Shown piece after piece: positions 9,341 through 19,600 of a stretch of DNA of 64,000 nucleotides (positions within the stretch are counted from its first letter, which is position 1; each line of letters opens with the position of its first letter). The notes under the pieces were generated by a model, which saw nothing but the letters and a program-made list of their open reading frames with translations, did no database searches and was not told the origin of the DNA. This DNA is from Cytophagales bacterium (GTDB lineage Bacteria > Bacteroidota > Bacteroidia > Cytophagales > 172606-1): positions 1-64,000 of the forward strand of contig JAUJMU010000017.1 of assembly GCA_030446715.1 (NCBI GenBank). The letters are read 5' to 3'. Position numbers and translations under genes: made by a program.

Positions 9341-10213
9341 TTGATGTTTGCTCAAATCATCTGGGACGTCTCTCCCGAAATCTTCACCATCCGGGCTTTC
9401 GGCACGGAGATTCCCATTGGGTGGTATGGTTTTCTGTTCGCCTTCAGCTTTGTGCTGGGGCAGCAACTGACGTATTACGTTTTCCGGCAGGAAGGTAAGC
9501 CTGCCAAAGACGTTGACCAGCTCACCATTTACGGCATTGCGGGGATAGTGATCGGGGCCCGGCTGGGGCATTTTCTGTTTTACGAATGGGAACTCCTGTT
9601 GGGTGATCCGCTGGATTGGTTTGGCAGCCTGGTCACGCCACCCTTCCGCGGCCTGGCCAGCCACGGTGCCACCATTGCCATCTTCCTTGGCCTGTATCTG
9701 TACGCCCGGAGCAAACCTGATCAGTCTTTCCTGTGGGTAACCGACCGGGTGGTGATGCCCGTTGCCCTGGGCGGGGCCATGATCCGGCTGGGCAATCTGA
9801 TGAACTCCGAAATCTACGGCCTGCCTGCTTCGGTGCCGTGGGGCTTTCTGTTCGTGCGGGAAACTGATCCGGAGTTGTTGCCGGTGGTGCCGCGTCACCC
9901 CACGCAGTTGTACGAGTCGCTGTTCTGCGTGTTCCTGCTGGGCCTTACCTTTTACCTGTGGAAGTACCGGAGAAACGTAATTCCCACCGGCATGATTACC
10001 GGTATTTTCATGATCCTGCTGTTTACCTTCCGCTTTCTGGTGGAGTTTCTGAAAAATGATCAGACCGGCTTTGAGCAGGGCATGGCCCTGAACATGGGGC
10101 AGATCCTGAGCATTCCGGCGGTAATGATGGGGGTGCTGGTGCTGTGGTACGCCCGGCGAAGTCAGGAAAAGGAAAGGCAATCAGTCAATGCGGCTTCTGC
10201 ACCGGAGTCGTAG
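9341..10213 (+). CDS. lgt: prolipoprotein diacylglyceryl transferase
   Basis: IPIGWYGFLFA, GIVIGARLGHFLFYEW, GALGGAMIRLGNLMNSEIYG, HPTQLYESL. Confidence 0.95.
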   Translation: MMFAQIIWDVSPEIFTIRAFGTEIPIGWYGFLFAFSFVLGQQLTYYVFRQEGKPAKDVDQLTIYGIAGIVIGARLGHFLFYEWELLLGDPLDWFGSLVTPPFRGLASHGATIAIFLGLYLYARSKPDQSFLWVTDRVVMPVALGGAMIRLGNLMNSEIYGLPASVPWGFLFVRETDPELLPVVPRHPTQLYESLFCVFLLGLTFYLWKYRRNVIPTGMITGIFMILLFTFRFLVEFLKNDQTGFEQGMALNMGQILSIPAVMMGVLVLWYARRSQEKERQSVNAASAPES

Positions 10214-10288
10214 CGCACACACAAGTACTGACCTTTTCCCTTCCAGCCATCCGCCCCGAAGATTATTCAACCTGAAAAAATACCTGTG

Positions 10289-12625
10289 ATGAAAAAAGCT
10301 GCTTACTCCCTCCTCCTGCTGCTTTCCGGCACCTGCCTCTTTGGGCTACAGGCACCCGGACAAAACACCGCCGCAAAACTGCCCGCCGACTACGTAAACC
10401 CCCTGATCGGAACGGCCCCCAGCACCACCGAAAGTGCCCGGCGCCACAGTGAGGCCGGCTCCGAACTGAAGGGCCAGACCTTTCCGGCCGTGGGCGTACC
10501 GCACGGACTTACCCAGTGGACACCCCAGACCCACGCCACGGAGCAGAAGTGCCTTTCGCCCTACTATTACCAGGAAACCAGCATCCAGGGCTTCCGGGGC
10601 AGCCACTGGATGAGCGGCTCCTGCACCCAGGACTACGGCTCAGTCACCATCATGCCCATGACGGGCAAACTCGTTACCGGCGTGGCGGAAAGGGCTTCGG
10701 CTTATTCACACGACAAGGAAAAGGCCGCTCCCTACGCCTACTCCGTAACGCTGGATGATTACGGTATCAACGCCGAACTCACCGGTACCACGCGGGCCGG
10801 CATGTTCAGTTTTACTTTTACCAAAGCCGGGGAGCAGTACATCGTGATCGAGCCCAACAGCGATGAGGGAGTTGGCTTCGTGGAAATTCACCCCGGGAAG
10901 AACGAAATTGTGGGCTATAACCCGGTGCACCGCATTTACCAGGGCTGGGGCGAACCGGCGGGCTTCAGCGGTTATTTTGTGGCCGTGTTCGATACGCCAT
11001 TCAGTTCTTTCGGCACCTGGAACGGCAATATCACCACTGCATCCTCCAAAACCGCGCAGGGCGCAAAATCGCCGGTGGGGGCCTACGCGGCTTTTGCGCC
11101 CAAAGCCGGCCGGGTGGTGCGGGTGAAAATCGGCACTTCCTTCACCAGCCTCGAAGGGGCCCGCAAGAACCTGCAGGCCGAAATTCCCGGCTTCGATTTC
11201 GCCAAAGTAAAAGTCGGTGCCGCCGCCGCCTGGAACAACGCCCTTGGGAAAGTTCAGGTGAAAGGCGGTACTGAAAATGATAAAGTACTTTTCTACACGG
11301 GCTTATACCACACCAAAATTCTGCCGCGCATTTTCAGCGATGTGGATGGCTCCTATCCCGGCTTTGCCGACGACAGCACCGTGTATCAGGCCAAAGGCTT
11401 CGACTACTACGAAGATTATTCCCTGTGGGACACTTACCGGGGCGTGCATCCGCTGCTGACCATTCTGGAACCTGCCCGCACGGCGCACATGATGGAATCA
11501 CTGGTGAAAAAAGCCCGGCAGGGCGGCTGGTTACCCATATTTCCGTGCTGGAACCACTACACCGCCGCTATGATCGGTGACCACGCCGCGGCCGCCATCG
11601 GCGATGCGTACGTAAAAGGCATCCGCAACTTTGACTTTGCCACGGCCTACCAGTTTATGCGCAAAAATGCCTTTCAGGCCAATAAAGACACCGCCAGTTA
11701 CCGCTCCGGCAAGGGTCGCCGGGCCATGGATTCGTACCTCACCTACGGCTTTGTGCCGATGGAAGACTCCGTCTGGGATGCCTTCCACAAGCGGGAGCAG
11801 GTGTCGCGTACCCTCGAATACGCCTTTGATGACTTTGTGCTGGCCCAGATGGCCAAAGGGCTGAACAAGTCGCAGGACTACGCCCGGCTGATTCAGCGGG
11901 CCACCAATTACCGGAAGGTATTCGACAACCAGAGCGGTTTTATGCGCGGCCGCTACGCCAACGGCCGGTGGGCCACGCCTTTTGATCCCTACGCCCCCCG
12001 CTCCTCTTTTATCACCGAAGGGTCGGCGGCCCAGTACACGTTTTACGTGCCGCAGGACGTGGCCGGGCTGATGCGGCTGATGGGCGGCCCGAAGAAGTTT
12101 GAAAAGCAGCTGGATACCTTGTTCAACGGCGGCCACTACTGGCACGGCAACGAACCCAACCACCAGATCGCCTACCTGTACCCCTACGCCGGGGTACCCT
12201 GGAAGACGCAGGGCCGCATCCGCGACATTATCCGCGCCGAATACAGCGCCGAACCGGGTGGCCTCAGCGGCAACGAAGACTGCGGCCAGATGTCGGCGTG
12301 GCTGGTTTTCAGCATGATGGGCTTCTATCCCGTTTGTCCGGGTACGCCGGAGTACGTGCTGGGCAGCCCGTGGTTCAACCAGACGGCCATTTCGCTGCCG
12401 GGCAACAGGAAGTTTACGGTCCGGGCCAACAACCAGTCGCCGGAGAATGCTTACATCCAGGCAGCGAAGCTCAACGGCCAGCCTTTTACCCGCACATTCA
12501 TCCGCCACGAAGAAATTGCCGCCGGTGGCGAACTGACCCTCGAAATGGGACCAAAACCAAACCCCGGCTGGGGCAACGGTGAAAAGGATGCGCCGTCTTC
12601 ACTGGGCATGGAAAAGGTGCGGTAA
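10289..12625 (+). CDS. secreted GH92 family glycosidase (alpha-mannosidase-like)
   Basis: YVNPLIGT N-terminus; LSGNEDCGQMSAWLVFSMMGFYPVCPG C-terminal GH92 motif; signal peptide. Confidence 0.94.
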   Translation: MKKAAYSLLLLLSGTCLFGLQAPGQNTAAKLPADYVNPLIGTAPSTTESARRHSEAGSELKGQTFPAVGVPHGLTQWTPQTHATEQKCLSPYYYQETSIQGFRGSHWMSGSCTQDYGSVTIMPMTGKLVTGVAERASAYSHDKEKAAPYAYSVTLDDYGINAELTGTTRAGMFSFTFTKAGEQYIVIEPNSDEGVGFVEIHPGKNEIVGYNPVHRIYQGWGEPAGFSGYFVAVFDTPFSSFGTWNGNITTASSKTAQGAKSPVGAYAAFAPKAGRVVRVKIGTSFTSLEGARKNLQAEIPGFDFAKVKVGAAAAWNNALGKVQVKGGTENDKVLFYTGLYHTKILPRIFSDVDGSYPGFADDSTVYQAKGFDYYEDYSLWDTYRGVHPLLTILEPARTAHMMESLVKKARQGGWLPIFPCWNHYTAAMIGDHAAAAIGDAYVKGIRNFDFATAYQFMRKNAFQANKDTASYRSGKGRRAMDSYLTYGFVPMEDSVWDAFHKREQVSRTLEYAFDDFVLAQMAKGLNKSQDYARLIQRATNYRKVFDNQSGFMRGRYANGRWATPFDPYAPRSSFITEGSAAQYTFYVPQDVAGLMRLMGGPKKFEKQLDTLFNGGHYWHGNEPNHQIAYLYPYAGVPWKTQGRIRDIIRAEYSAEPGGLSGNEDCGQMSAWLVFSMMGFYPVCPGTPEYVLGSPWFNQTAISLPGNRKFTVRANNQSPENAYIQAAKLNGQPFTRTFIRHEEIAAGGELTLEMGPKPNPGWGNGEKDAPSSLGMEKVR

Positions 12626-12721
12626 GCGACGGGCAAAACCATTTTTCCGGGAAATAGTATAATAGGATGCAATTGGGTACCCTATTACTTTTACTTTTTA
12701 ACTCTTTAAACTCTATATATC

Positions 12722-13552
12722 ATGCGTTGGCAAGGCAGACAAAGAAGCGGAAACGTCGAAGACCGCCGCGGGGGAGGTGGAGGAATGGCGATTGGCGGGG
12801 GAATCGGCGGAATTATACTGGTTGTGCTCGGATTGCTCTTTGGCGGTGATCCTTCGCAATACATCAATATGGGTGGTGAAAGCGGGGTGAGTACCCAGGG
12901 CAACACGGCCGCCGCAGATGACCCTATGACCGAGTTCGTGCAAGTTGTTTTACAGGACACGGAAGACGTCTGGAATACGCAGTTTCAGCAACAACTGGGT
13001 CGTGAATACGAAGAGCCGAAGCTGGTGCTGTTTTCCCGGGCGGTGCAGTCCGGGTGCGGTAATGCAAGTTCGGCCAGTGGCCCGTTCTACTGCCCCGCCG
13101 ACCGCAAAGTGTATATTGACCTCAGCTTTTACCAGCAGCTGCGGGACCGCTTTCAGGCTCCCGGCGACTTTGCCATGGTGTACGTGATTGCGCATGAGGT
13201 GGGCCACCACATCCAGAACCAGCTCGGTATTGCCGGCCAGGTGCACAACCAGCAGCAGCGCCTGAGTAAGGCCGAGGCCAATGCCCTTTCGGTACGGCTG
13301 GAGTTACAGGCCGATTTTCTGGCCGGGGTGTTTGCCCACTACAACAAGAAATACCTGGAGGCCGGCGACATTGAAGAAGCCCTCCGCGCGGCCAATGCCA
13401 TCGGCGACGACCGGTTGCAGCAGGAAGCGCAGGGTCACGTAGTACCCGAATCCTTCACGCACGGTACTTCTGAGCAGCGGATGTACTGGTTCAGGCGGGG
13501 CTTCGAAACGGGTGACCTGAACCAGGGAGATACCTTTAAAGAGAGTCTTTGA
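12722..13552 (+). CDS. neutral zinc metallopeptidase (YpfJ/KPN_02809 family)
   Basis: MRWQGRQRSGNVEDRRGGG; YVIAHEVGHHIQNQLG; ELQADFLAGVFAHY. Confidence 0.92.
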   Translation: MRWQGRQRSGNVEDRRGGGGGMAIGGGIGGIILVVLGLLFGGDPSQYINMGGESGVSTQGNTAAADDPMTEFVQVVLQDTEDVWNTQFQQQLGREYEEPKLVLFSRAVQSGCGNASSASGPFYCPADRKVYIDLSFYQQLRDRFQAPGDFAMVYVIAHEVGHHIQNQLGIAGQVHNQQQRLSKAEANALSVRLELQADFLAGVFAHYNKKYLEAGDIEEALRAANAIGDDRLQQEAQGHVVPESFTHGTSEQRMYWFRRGFETGDLNQGDTFKESL

Positions 13553-13665
13553 TCTGGGAACAGGAGATTGCAGACGGGAGACATAAGACAATACAACCCG
13601 GTTCAGGCTTTTATGCTTAACCCGGGTTTTATTATTCATTCTGTTTATGATGCCTGGCACCGGCA

Positions 13666-14181
13666 TCAGCCAGCGTTGGTGAGCGCCTCTTTTCTCTTCC
13701 CGTAGGTCAGGTACAGGCTGCCCAGAAAAGCAGTCGCGGCACTTGCCACCCACAACCAGTAGCCCGGTCCGTAGCCGGTAATCCGGGTGTAATGACCGGC
13801 TTCATCATTGATGATCTGCCCGAATAGTAAAAAGGACAAGGTCAGGAGAGTTGCCGGTAAGCTTAACCGCAGGGCCATTCCCGGTTCTTTTCCCAGAAAC
13901 AGCCACGAAGCAAGGAGCAGTGGGTTGGCCAGCCACGTAAATGTGGCACCCAGAGGCTGTTTTACCGCAAATTCACCACTCTGGAAAACCTCCATGATTC
14001 CGTTCAGGAGTGTTCCGGCTTCAACCATTACTCCCATCCAGCCAGCCAGCAAAGCGACTACCGGACCGTGACAGTCGCGGGTACAATAGCAATCCTGGGT
14101 TAAAGAAAGAATCAACAGGGCACAACTGACAGCCCATGTGGTTCGCCTGAAAAAAGTATCTGTCATGAAAAGAACTGACAA
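13666..14181 (-). CDS. hypothetical membrane protein
   Basis: Several hydrophobic helices; no family recognised. Confidence 0.6.
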   Translation of the reverse strand: MSVLFMTDTFFRRTTWAVSCALLILSLTQDCYCTRDCHGPVVALLAGWMGVMVEAGTLLNGIMEVFQSGEFAVKQPLGATFTWLANPLLLASWLFLGKEPGMALRLSLPATLLTLSFLLFGQIINDEAGHYTRITGYGPGYWLWVASAATAFLGSLYLTYGKRKEALTNAG

Positions 14182-14259
14182 TCAGATTTATAAAACTGTG
14201 ATGCGGGTCCGGTGAAAATGAATGCTTCCCAGGTGTGACAACCAAAAGGAGGAAACGTT

Positions 14260-14949
14260 TCAGTCTTTCTGACAACTCAGCTTAAACTCCTGCACCGCCA
14301 GCGTATCGCCGGTCTGCAGCAGCTTATGTGCATCCATGTCAAACTGATTGTTAAAGCTAACCTTTCGTACGCTGCGGTTAAGGCCGCCGCCCCGGCTCAG
14401 CACGTAATTAATCACCAAAAAATCCAGTTGCTCAGGAGTGGCCGTTGCAAATTTTTCCACTACCAGATCATATACCGTAATGAATCCTCCCGGTCCGGGA
14501 ACCTGATTCCTTTTCTGGTAAGCCGGTTTACGTACGCCAATGGCGTTGTGGAGATTAAATTCGTATTCACTTCCTCCCTGTGCCCTGGCTGTATCCAGAG
14601 GAACAAATGACAGATTCCTCCCATTTATGATTAAAATATGGTTTTTAAAACTATTGCCTTCTTTTATCTGAGCGTCGGTAGCCGTCAGGAGGCGGATTGA
14701 ATCTGCCTGGGCGGGTTGGGTACTCAGGCTGTTGGGGTACAGAAAATTCTCCCCGAAGCGTTCCGAAAAACGGTTGATCAGCCCGGCATCAGTGATCTCG
14801 CCGCTTTGGGTGAACAGACGGACACTGGTCGTATTTTCGAAACGTACGCCCCGGTACAAGCTTGGGTACTCCAGCTGAAGGGGTGCTTCTACTTTTTCAC
14901 ACGCTGCAAGCACCAGCAGGGCTGCCAGCAGGAGGCTGAGGTTTTTCAT
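14260..14949 (-). CDS. hypothetical lipoprotein
   Basis: MKNLSLLLAALLVLAAC lipobox. Confidence 0.75.
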   Translation of the reverse strand: MKNLSLLLAALLVLAACEKVEAPLQLEYPSLYRGVRFENTTSVRLFTQSGEITDAGLINRFSERFGENFLYPNSLSTQPAQADSIRLLTATDAQIKEGNSFKNHILIINGRNLSFVPLDTARAQGGSEYEFNLHNAIGVRKPAYQKRNQVPGPGGFITVYDLVVEKFATATPEQLDFLVINYVLSRGGGLNRSVRKVSFNNQFDMDAHKLLQTGDTLAVQEFKLSCQKD

Positions 14950-15410
14950 TGTTTATAATCTTTTTTGCTGCTCTGAATCTATAATAACTGCACAAGAAGC
15001 TCCGCAGGGCCTCTCAGCTTCAACCGGCACCTTTTTGTCAAGGCAAGGTCAGGCGACAGAATCAGTGAAAGGTAAGAATAATAAACGTCCGGTGATGATC
15101 CGGCAAAAACTATTTATCCGCATCAACGCACGGAAAAGTTCAATAACAGGCACCTAGAGTTGCAACAGTACACTGGAGATTTTTTTCAGGCAACCATCGG
15201 GGTGAACCATCGGGGTGGTGTAAAAATGTGATTTCTGATGAGCGGGGGCCTGGTAGTCAGGGCTTGAATGCCTCCGCCGACGATTGTACCAGCCCTCAGT
15301 ATATCCGGACGCAGCTAAGCGGGCCCGGGCCCGCGTGTGAAAATCAACATGGTTCACCGGTTCACTTTTGAATGTTTTGAAAAAGCTCCCGGCCACTGCA
15401 TTCTCCCAAC

Positions 15411-15436
15411 GGACCTGCCGGTCGGATCGGGCATCC
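15411..15436. repeat. palindromic mini-insertion u1 (GGACCTGCCGGTCGGATCGGGCATCC)
   Basis: Splits OrfB GN|WENAVAGSFF of IS3 #1; about 22/25 nt match to u3. Confidence 0.65.
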
Positions 15437-15513
15437 AAGGTGCGTTCCCCCGGCGACTCATGCTCTGCACAACCGGCAGCCCTTCAACTGATTGCGGAAT
15501 TCACTGCAGGCAT

Positions 15514-15546
15514 GCAAACCTGACGATGGCCCGACATCGGGTTTGC
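15514..15546. repeat. palindromic mini-insertion u7 (GCAAACCTGACGATGGCCCGACATCGGGTTTGC)
   Basis: Splits OrfB HSDGGVQ|CSEFRNQLK of IS3 #1; palindromic ends GCAAACC/GGTTTGC. Confidence 0.65.
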
Positions 15547-15653
15547 CTGAACCCCGCCATCGGAATGAAATAAGAGCTTACCCGCTGTACTCCTGTTTTC
15601 AGGGGCCGCAAGGCTGCTATACTTGTGTCAACGGCCCTGAGGGTGTCACTCAT

Positions 15654-15683
15654 GGACCTGAGATCAGATCTCATCTGAGGTCC
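15654..15683. repeat. palindromic mini-insertion u6 (GGACCTGAGATCAGATCTCATCTGAGGTCC)
   Basis: Splits OrfB GWA|MSDTL of IS3 #1; reverse complement matches u2 at 29/30 nt. Confidence 0.75.
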
Positions 15684-15709
15684 GCCCAGCCTGGTACTTT
15701 GCCGTCCGC

Positions 15710-15745
15710 CAGGTCCGGCACGGTTGTCAGGTCCGGCACGGTTGT
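15710..15745. repeat. 18-bp tandem duplication (caggtccggcacggttgt x2) inside IS3 #1 OrfB
   Basis: Direct reading; duplicates PDLTTV in GWLYLTTVPDLTTVPDLADGK. Confidence 0.8.
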
Positions 15746-15787
15746 CAGGTACAGCCAGCCTTCGCCAGCAGGGATACAGGTGATGTC

Positions 15788-15809
15788 AATGGATCTAACC
15801 AGATCCATT
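15788..15809. repeat. palindromic mini-insertion u9 (AATGGATCTaaccAGATCCATT)
   Basis: Perfect 9-bp arms; splits OrfB KQVN|DITCIPAGEGWLYL of IS3 #1. Confidence 0.65.
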
Positions 15810-15946
15810 CACCTGCTTTTGCCCCGGCCTTTCCGCCGTGAACTCCCGGCTCAACAGATTCTCAGCCACCGGATAGTCATGTGTAGAATCCGTGGTCTGA
15901 ACCCGGTACTTTTTGTAGAGGATACTTTGATGGATGCCTTATGCAT

Positions 15947-15976
15947 GGACCTGCGGGAGAGCCTGCATCCGGGTCC
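15947..15976. repeat. palindromic mini-insertion u8 (GGACCTGCGGGAGAGCCTGCATCCGGGTCC)
   Basis: Splits OrfB ...GVKVSR...|MHKASIK of IS3 #1; GGACC/GGTCC ends. Confidence 0.6.
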
Positions 15977-16260
15977 ACCGGGCCACGCGATACCTTCACG
16001 CCCCGCTCCCGCAACTCAATGGCAATCCGGGGACTTGCCTGCCGGCCCCGGCTTTGCCAATGTACCTGCCGGATGTGATCTGCTGACTTACTGTGGTTGA
16101 GTTGGCTGACTCCAACCCGGTGCTTTCAGCCAATAACAGTACCCACTACTGCTCACCTTCAGCACCTTACACATCTTCTCAATGGGAAACCGGTTGGCGT
16201 TTTGCGCTATAAACCTGAATATTTCCCGTCTCCCCTAAAGAAGATGCTGACCGCCTTTCT

Positions 16261-16290
16261 GGACCAGCAGACCTTGTCAGCACCGGATCC
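16261..16290. repeat. palindromic mini-insertion u5 (GGACCAGCAGACCTTGTCAGCACCGGATCC)
   Basis: Interrupts IS3 #1 near ERGI|KAVSIFF; 25/30 nt match to u4. Confidence 0.7.
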
Positions 16291-16683
16291 GGAATACCGC
16301 GTTCCGGCTGAGCTTCTTTCAACTCCTTTTGTAACTGTCTGATCTGCTTTTGCTCCTCACTCAGTCCGGCATTTGAAGATTGGCCGGGACTATTGCGACT
16401 TTGCCGCCACCGGGTGATCCGGCCCGGATCAATACCCGATTCCCGGGCGGCTTCCTGCACGGACCCTTTTGCACACGACAACCCGACGGCCATTTGTTTG
16501 AATGTCTCGTCAAAAATTCGCCTTGTTTTCATAATTACCTTTGGGTTTACCCCAAATCTGCTTAAAAACCGTCTCCAGTCAAATGTAGCAAGTCCAGAAT
16601 AAACAAACTCGTCTTTAAGGAGGATGAGTAATCAGCATTTATGAACTTGTCTAGGCACCCCTCCGTATCATAGAATTCATCTG

Positions 16684-17700
16684 TTGAAGGAAAAAATGCA
16701 ATTTCAACCAGTGTTTTCTATGGATTATATAAGATTTGGTAACACGGGCATGATGGTATCCAGAATCTGCCTGGGCACCATGACGTATGGCAAGCCAACT
16801 GAACGTTGGCCCTGGGCTTTAAACGAAGAACAAAGCCGGCCTTTTATTCAACAAGCCCTGGAGCTGGGAATCAATTTTATTGATACAGCCGATGTGTATT
16901 CGGCTGGAGCCAGTGAAGAAGTGCTGGGACGGGCAATCAGGGACTTTGCCAGACGCGATGCAATGGTCCTGGCTACCAAAGTGTTTAACCCAATGGGACC
17001 TGGTCCTAATGACAAAGGTCTTTCCCGCAAGCACATCATGCGTGCAATTGATGGCAGCCTCAAACGGCTGGGCACTGATTATGTAGACCTTTACCAGACC
17101 CACCGCTGGGATTATCACACGCCCATCGAGGAAACCATGGAAGCACTGCACGATGTGGTAAAAGCCGGTAAGGCCCGCTACATTGGCGCTTCCTCCATGT
17201 ACAGCTGGCAGTTTGCCAAAGCCCTCTATACGGCCGATTTGCACGGCTGGACCCGATTTGTTTCCATGCAGCCGCATTATAACCTCATTTACCGCGAAGA
17301 AGAACGCGAGATGATCCCGTTTTGCCAGGATCAAAAGATTGCCGTGATTCCCTGGTCCCCCCTGGCGCGCGGCTTACTGACGGGCAAAAGAACCAAAGAA
17401 AGAAACGAAACCGAACGGGCGAAAACGGATGCTTTTGGCAAATCCCTATACGGCATGGATGTCGATTTTGAAATTGTGAACCGGGTTTCGGAAATAGCCG
17501 CGCAAAAAGGGATACCCAGTGCGCAGGTTGCTTTGGCCTGGATGTTGAGCAAACCGGCGATAACCGCCCCGATTGTTGGCGCCAGCAAACCCGGCCATTT
17601 GGAAGATGCCGTCGGGGCAGTATCGGTCAAGTTAACCGGGGATGAAATCCGCCAACTGGAGGAACTATACCAGCCTCACCCGGTGCTTGGATTCCACTAA
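16684..17700 (+). CDS. aldo/keto reductase
   Basis: FIDTADVYSAGASEEVLGRAI; DYVDLYQTHRWDYHTPIEETMEAL; PIVGASKPGHLEDAV. Confidence 0.94.
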   Translation: MKEKMQFQPVFSMDYIRFGNTGMMVSRICLGTMTYGKPTERWPWALNEEQSRPFIQQALELGINFIDTADVYSAGASEEVLGRAIRDFARRDAMVLATKVFNPMGPGPNDKGLSRKHIMRAIDGSLKRLGTDYVDLYQTHRWDYHTPIEETMEALHDVVKAGKARYIGASSMYSWQFAKALYTADLHGWTRFVSMQPHYNLIYREEEREMIPFCQDQKIAVIPWSPLARGLLTGKRTKERNETERAKTDAFGKSLYGMDVDFEIVNRVSEIAAQKGIPSAQVALAWMLSKPAITAPIVGASKPGHLEDAVGAVSVKLTGDEIRQLEELYQPHPVLGFH

Positions 17701-17714
17701 AAGGCGAGAAAAGT

Positions 17715-18266
17715 ATGGAACCCACGCTATTGATCATACCGGGCCTTGGCGGCTCGGGAGAGGAGCATTGGCAGAGTTACTGGCTGGCGGCCTTCCCGCA
17801 GGCGCGTAAACTCGTGCAGGACAATTGGCAAGAACCCCGGCTGGATCAGTGGCTGCAGAGGCTCCAGGAAGCTTTGCTGGCAATTGACTCCCCTACCCTT
17901 TTGGTTGCTCACAGTCTTGGTGTTTCGCTCGTGCTGCATTGGGCGGTATCGGCCCATCCTGACGCCAGGGTGAAGGGAGCATTATTAGTGGCTCCGGCCG
18001 ACGTTGATTCCCCCGGGCACACGCCGGAGGTGACGCGCAACTTTGCGCCCATGCCAGTGGAGAAGCTGCCCTTCCCTTCCATCGTGGTAGCAAGTGAAAA
18101 CGATCCTTACGTTTCTTTACCCAGAGCCAAGTATTTTGCCCAGGCGTGGGGCAGTGAACTGGTTAATGTGGGCCGGAAAGGACACATTAATGCCCAATCA
18201 AATGTAGGTCCCTGGGAAGAAGGAATGATCATTCTGCAAACCCTGCTTCAGAAGAGTACCAAATAA
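17715..18266 (+). CDS. RBBP9/YdeN-type alpha/beta serine hydrolase
   Basis: IIPGLGGSGEEHWQSYW; LVAHSLGVSLVLHW; GHINAQSNVGPWEEG. Confidence 0.9.
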   Translation: MEPTLLIIPGLGGSGEEHWQSYWLAAFPQARKLVQDNWQEPRLDQWLQRLQEALLAIDSPTLLVAHSLGVSLVLHWAVSAHPDARVKGALLVAPADVDSPGHTPEVTRNFAPMPVEKLPFPSIVVASENDPYVSLPRAKYFAQAWGSELVNVGRKGHINAQSNVGPWEEGMIILQTLLQKSTK

Positions 18267-18276
18267 CTACTGCTAA

Positions 18277-18326
18277 CAACTAAGGCTTCAAGCGGTCCGT
18301 AGGGCCAAGCGTTGAAGCCGGTGTTG
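18277..18326 (+). other. attC-like imperfect hairpin (candidate, weak)
   Basis: CAAC-N3-GGCTTCAAgCG ... CGTTGAAGCC-N3-GTTG, nested paired boxes with one bulged G. Confidence 0.25.
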
Positions 18327-18400
18327 CACGTAACCGGAGGGAGCGGGGCCAGACTTATAGGGGAAGAATCAAAAAGATTGACTGTAAGCAGCAAAACAGG

Positions 18401-18431
18401 AAAGCACTTTTGGAGACAGGAGTGCTTTTTT
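18401..18431 (+). terminator. Rho-independent terminator-like hairpin
   Basis: aaagcact...agtgctttttt stem followed by T-run. Confidence 0.6.
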
Positions 18432-18568
18432 AGTGGCCGGAGGTAACTCAGCGGTAGTTTTTGCAGGGGGCAAAATGGTAAGGGGGCGGTTTTGAGAGCT
18501 GTTTTTTTCCCGTTAGGCAACAGCGTTTCAGCCTGCCGGTTTTAGGCAGGTAAAAATAGCAGATGTCA

Positions 18569-19600
18569 TTAGCTCAAAGCAACCGGTAAGCTCTTAGGCA
18601 TGGGGCCGGCACGGATAAAGCAGCAGACCGTGACCAGGGTAGGGGTCTTGCAACAGGGGCAGGTGATCAGGTCCGGCCCTAAGCGGGTCCGGGCCTGCTG
18701 GCGTTTCTCTTGCCGGCTTAAGGGCACGAACTCTTTACCCAGCTGCCCCAGCAGTAAGGGCAAGACTCGGGGTTTGGCACGGCTGCTTAAGAAGACGAAG
18801 TGACGGATCCTGACGAAAGCTTTAGGGAGAATGTGCAGGGAGAACCGTCGGATAAACTCCAGGGGAGCCAGTCGCATCTGTTTTTTGACCCCGCTTTGCC
18901 GGTAATCCTTGTAGGCAAAGGTGACCTGGGCCTTGTCAAGGGCAAGGAGCCGGTGATAGGAAAGGGCTGCCTTATGGGTATAGCGTCCCAGGTATTCGAT
19001 CACCTGCTTAGGGCCCGGGAAAGGTTTTTTGGCGTATACCACCCAGGGCTTTTCAAACAGGCTTTGATAAAAAGCTGAATCTAAACCAGTAAAGCTTTTC
19101 GGTAATGCGGCCACAAACTTGGCCCGAAAGACCCGGCTTAGGGCTTTGACGGGAAAGAGGAATTTGCCTTTGCTTCTGGCCAGCTTCCATTTTCCTGACT
19201 TTGTGATGCCGCCTCCTGGTACGATGCAGTGCAGGTGGGGATGCAGCGAGAGGGTTTGTCCCCAGGTATGGAGAATGAAGATCATGCCGGCCTGAGCGCC
19301 CAGGTGCTTTGGATCGCTTCCAAAGGTTTTCATCGTCTGCCAGGCTGCTTCGAATAAGAGATTATACAACCGGGCTGGCTGGTGAAGAGCCAGCGGGTTG
19401 AGCTTATCGGGCAGGGTAAAGACCACGTGAAAATAAGGCACGGGCAACAGCTCATTCTCCCGAGAGAGCATCCACTGCTCCTTGTCCAGGTTCTGACACT
19501 TGGGACAGTGACGGTTGCGGCAGGAGTTATAGGATATCCGCACAAGGCCGCACTGGAGTTCGCCGGTAAAAGTGGAGGAAGGGAAAAGAGTATATTCCAC
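18569..19600 (-). CDS. IS91-family transposase, N-terminally truncated
   Basis: ISYNSCRNRHCPKCQ; VPYFHVVFTLPDKLNPL; LHPHLHCIVPGGGI; YLGRYTHKAALSYHRL. N-terminal zinc half absent at junction with IS3 #2. Confidence 0.9.
   Translation of the reverse strand: MEYTLFPSSTFTGELQCGLVRISYNSCRNRHCPKCQNLDKEQWMLSRENELLPVPYFHVVFTLPDKLNPLALHQPARLYNLLFEAAWQTMKTFGSDPKHLGAQAGMIFILHTWGQTLSLHPHLHCIVPGGGITKSGKWKLARSKGKFLFPVKALSRVFRAKFVAALPKSFTGLDSAFYQSLFEKPWVVYAKKPFPGPKQVIEYLGRYTHKAALSYHRLLALDKAQVTFAYKDYRQSGVKKQMRLAPLEFIRRFSLHILPKAFVRIRHFVFLSSRAKPRVLPLLLGQLGKEFVPLSRQEKRQQARTRLGPDLITCPCCKTPTLVTVCCFIRAGPMPKSLPVALS

Larger units (their letters stand above)
15155..16596 (-). mobile_element. degenerate IS3-family element #1 (OrfA+OrfB), interrupted by several short palindromic insertions
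   Basis: OrfA MKTRRIFDETFKQMAVGLSCAKGSVQEAARESGI; OrfB pieces GWLYLTTV, SMSRRGN, WENAVAGSFFKTFKSE, EGWYNRRRRHSS; imperfect TIR tagagttgcaacagtacactggaga / tggacttgctacatttgactggaga. Confidence 0.85.

Noticed and set aside
11531-12508. 325-aa ORF antisense to GH92
   Set aside because: Antisense shadow ORF
15710-15745. 18-bp direct repeat considered as CRISPR or VNTR
   Set aside because: Only two adjacent units without spacers, inside a transposase wreck
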